NCBI GenBank assembly: GCA_008080735.1
Contig: SHMW01000014.1
Location: forward strand, 1 to 64,000
DNA: 64,000 nucleotides
Direction: 5' to 3'
From: Promethearchaeota archaeon
GTDB taxonomy: Archaea; Asgardarchaeota; Lokiarchaeia; Sigyniarchaeales; SOKP01
Positions 62,627 to 64,000 of the stretch are shown here, piece by piece. Position 1 is the stretch's first letter. Each line of letters starts with the position of its first letter. A program made the position numbers and the translations under genes. The notes beneath the pieces are model-generated. The model made no database searches and was not told the origin of the DNA. It saw nothing but the letters and a program-made list of their open reading frames with translations.

Positions 62627-63925
62627 TTATATCCCTGACATCTTATATAGCGTTCTAAGGGCTCTACTCATGATATATTGTTGAATCTGTCTACTACCTC
62701 CCACAATCTCCTGAATCCTAGAGATGTTTATATAATCATGCATCAAGGTGTTATCGCAGAGTCCCGCTCCGCCCATCAAATTCCCTGCTTCATAACAAAC
62801 ATCCTTAGACAGCTTTGCTGCTTGATATTTCAGTTGGGATGCTGATGCAACCATTGCCTGTTGGATATTTCCTGGAATCTCCATATCTCCTCCGAATTTT
62901 TCAACTTTCTCATCATATGCTTGACAGAATTTAAGCATTGCCAGACTTAGATTCGTGGTCTGTGCCCATAAGTCGCTCAGTAAAAAGCCTACCCCTTGAA
63001 ACTTAAGAATCTCTTGATTAAATTGCTCTCTCAAGTTAGCATAGATAGCAGCGTGCGCCACAGAGCCCCAACACTGTGCTAGACTCATAATTGCAATTGA
63101 AATTCTCTCGGGAACCAATCCTTCGAAAAGATATTCCCGACCTTTCCCTGGAGCGCCTAACACATATTCCCTCGGCACATGTAAATTATTTAATTCCTCT
63201 TTTCCAAGCCATAACTTCGGTACCCAAGGGATATTCACTCTTTCAACGTTAAAGCCATCCCAGCTTGTATCGATTAAAAACTGGGCCATCTGATTGGGAT
63301 TATTGGCTTCTGTGGTTGCATAACATACTACATACCCCGCTTTTGGAGCATTGGTATTGTAAATCTTGGTTCCGTTTAAGATAAAGCTTCCATCGTCTTG
63401 TTCATCGCATGTGGTTAATTGATGAACTGCATCGGACCCTCTGTCGGGCTCTGTTATTAAAATTGCTCCAGGTGTCTTTCCTGTTACCATCGCTTTTAAG
63501 GCTTCTAATCTAACGGGCACATCATCATGATGCCAGTATACAGGATTCACCGCTAATACTGTTGCGCCACTCCCCATTAAGAACTGGGGAGAAAACATAT
63601 CTATCGCGAGGGTTTTAATAAATTCTGCGGTTAATCCCCAATATTCATAATTGACATCTACCATATCAAAATTATGTGCGCGCGTAATATAACCTTCTTG
63701 TCCGAAGTCTTCAACCCACTCATATAAATCCTCCTCTGGTCCGTGTGTAATATTGTTCTTTTTTTCATATCTCTGGCAAAATCGCTCTACTTCTTTAAGA
63801 AAATTGAATTCATCCGGTGTAAGTATTGACATCAAATTGGTGTTTAAAAACGAATATCGATTCTTCAAACTGAGTTTTTCTAGAATCTCATCATTTATAG
63901 CTTGTGTCATGTATTCTTTTGTCAT
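62627..63925 (-). CDS. acyl-CoA dehydrogenase family protein
   Basis: This flavoprotein of the acyl-CoA dehydrogenase family introduces a double bond next to a CoA thioester (about 432 aa). It has the FAD-binding region GAILITEPDRGSDAVH near residue 150, then FILNGTKIYNTNAP, and the C-terminal helical domain YEAGNLMGGAGLCDNTLMH. At the usual catalytic glutamate (family I-Y-E-G-T) the sequence reads IVGGSRQIQ, with glycine in place of the acid, so the base may lie elsewhere or the reaction may differ. An AGGAAG site six bases before the ATG at 63925 supports that start; the frame also has TTG at 63940. Electron-transfer flavoprotein genes are not seen. Confidence 0.88.
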   Translation of the reverse strand: MTKEYMTQAINDEILEKLSLKNRYSFLNTNLMSILTPDEFNFLKEVERFCQRYEKKNNITHGPEEDLYEWVEDFGQEGYITRAHNFDMVDVNYEYWGLTAEFIKTLAIDMFSPQFLMGSGATVLAVNPVYWHHDDVPVRLEALKAMVTGKTPGAILITEPDRGSDAVHQLTTCDEQDDGSFILNGTKIYNTNAPKAGYVVCYATTEANNPNQMAQFLIDTSWDGFNVERVNIPWVPKLWLGKEELNNLHVPREYVLGAPGKGREYLFEGLVPERISIAIMSLAQCWGSVAHAAIYANLREQFNQEILKFQGVGFLLSDLWAQTTNLSLAMLKFCQAYDEKVEKFGGDMEIPGNIQQAMVASASQLKYQAAKLSKDVCYEAGNLMGGAGLCDNTLMHDYINISRIQEIVGGSRQIQQYIMSRALRTLYKMSGI

Positions 63926-64000
63926 TTTTTTCTTCCTCAAAGTTAAGATTTCAATATAATTGTTACATTATATTTTGAATATTATAAATTATGACTATTA

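Noticed and set aside
1..64000. CRISPR array or cas genes
   Set aside because: No regularly spaced direct repeats and no Cas-like protein were seen in the window.

Overview
The window is AT-rich and reads as part of an archaeal chromosome, most likely an Asgard (Lokiarchaeia-like) archaeon. The archaeal evidence is a two-ATPase-domain Cdc48/VAT protein, acetyl-CoA decarbonylase/synthase subunit delta (CdhD), a tRNA-Pro with no encoded CCA, TATA-type promoters, GGTGAT/GTGAT-type ribosome binding sites and many GTG/TTG starts. The Asgard assignment is inferred from gene style: many PAS histidine kinases, leucine-rich repeats, a bacterial-type MetV-MetF pair and membrane proteins with zinc ribbons. 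No marker gene in the window proves it. No rRNA, CRISPR array, insertion sequence or prophage was seen.

Layout. Positions 1-12.5 kb hold a partial hypothetical protein, metV-metF, a dihydrolipoamide-dehydrogenase-like flavoprotein and four paralogous PAS/GAF histidine kinases. At 12.6-16.6 kb lie a solitary adenine-specific DNA methyltransferase, a DUF599-like membrane protein and a secreted/zinc-ribbon membrane protein. At 17-21.4 kb is a probable proteostasis cluster: Hsp20-like protein, Cdc48 ATPase, ArsR-type regulator with coiled coil, and a small HExxH protein. A perfect inverted repeat lies in the promoter region. At 21.4-26 kb (minus strand) are an LRR protein, an Asp-nucleophile alpha/beta hydrolase and a radical SAM protein. 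At 26-33.6 kb are a regulator, a frameshifted gene, a polyferredoxin, an ABC exporter, a decayed SDR gene and an FAH-family enzyme, followed by tRNA-Pro at 33.7 kb. At 34-38 kb are an ADP-ribosylglycohydrolase, a receiver-only response regulator and a fifth kinase. At 38-47 kb is an amino-acid biosynthesis block (argG, dapA, dapB, lysA, dapF and an aconitase-family large/small subunit pair), interrupted by a sixth, membrane-bound (MASE3-like) kinase. At 47-64 kb are membrane proteins, cdhD, a TusA-DsrE pair facing a LysR regulator, an FGGY sugar kinase, an Hrq1/MrfA-type helicase, a thioredoxin-like protein, a DUF4139-like protein and an acyl-CoA dehydrogenase.

How the genes work together. 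MetV-MetF and CdhD point to a folate-linked methyl branch feeding acetyl-CoA synthase (Wood-Ljungdahl type). The dap/lys genes give the later steps of diaminopimelate-route lysine synthesis. The six kinases share one unusual phospho-acceptor motif, histidine-aspartate followed by N-x-LQN in place of the usual proline-containing H-box. Only one receiver protein is encoded nearby, with no DNA-binding output domain. This is the most distinctive signal in the window.

At least four loci are decayed or frameshifted (26.9-27.3, 31.6-32.2, 48.9-49.05 and 61.8-62.2 kb), and the cdhD 5' end also looks odd. Some of these could be sequencing or assembly indels.
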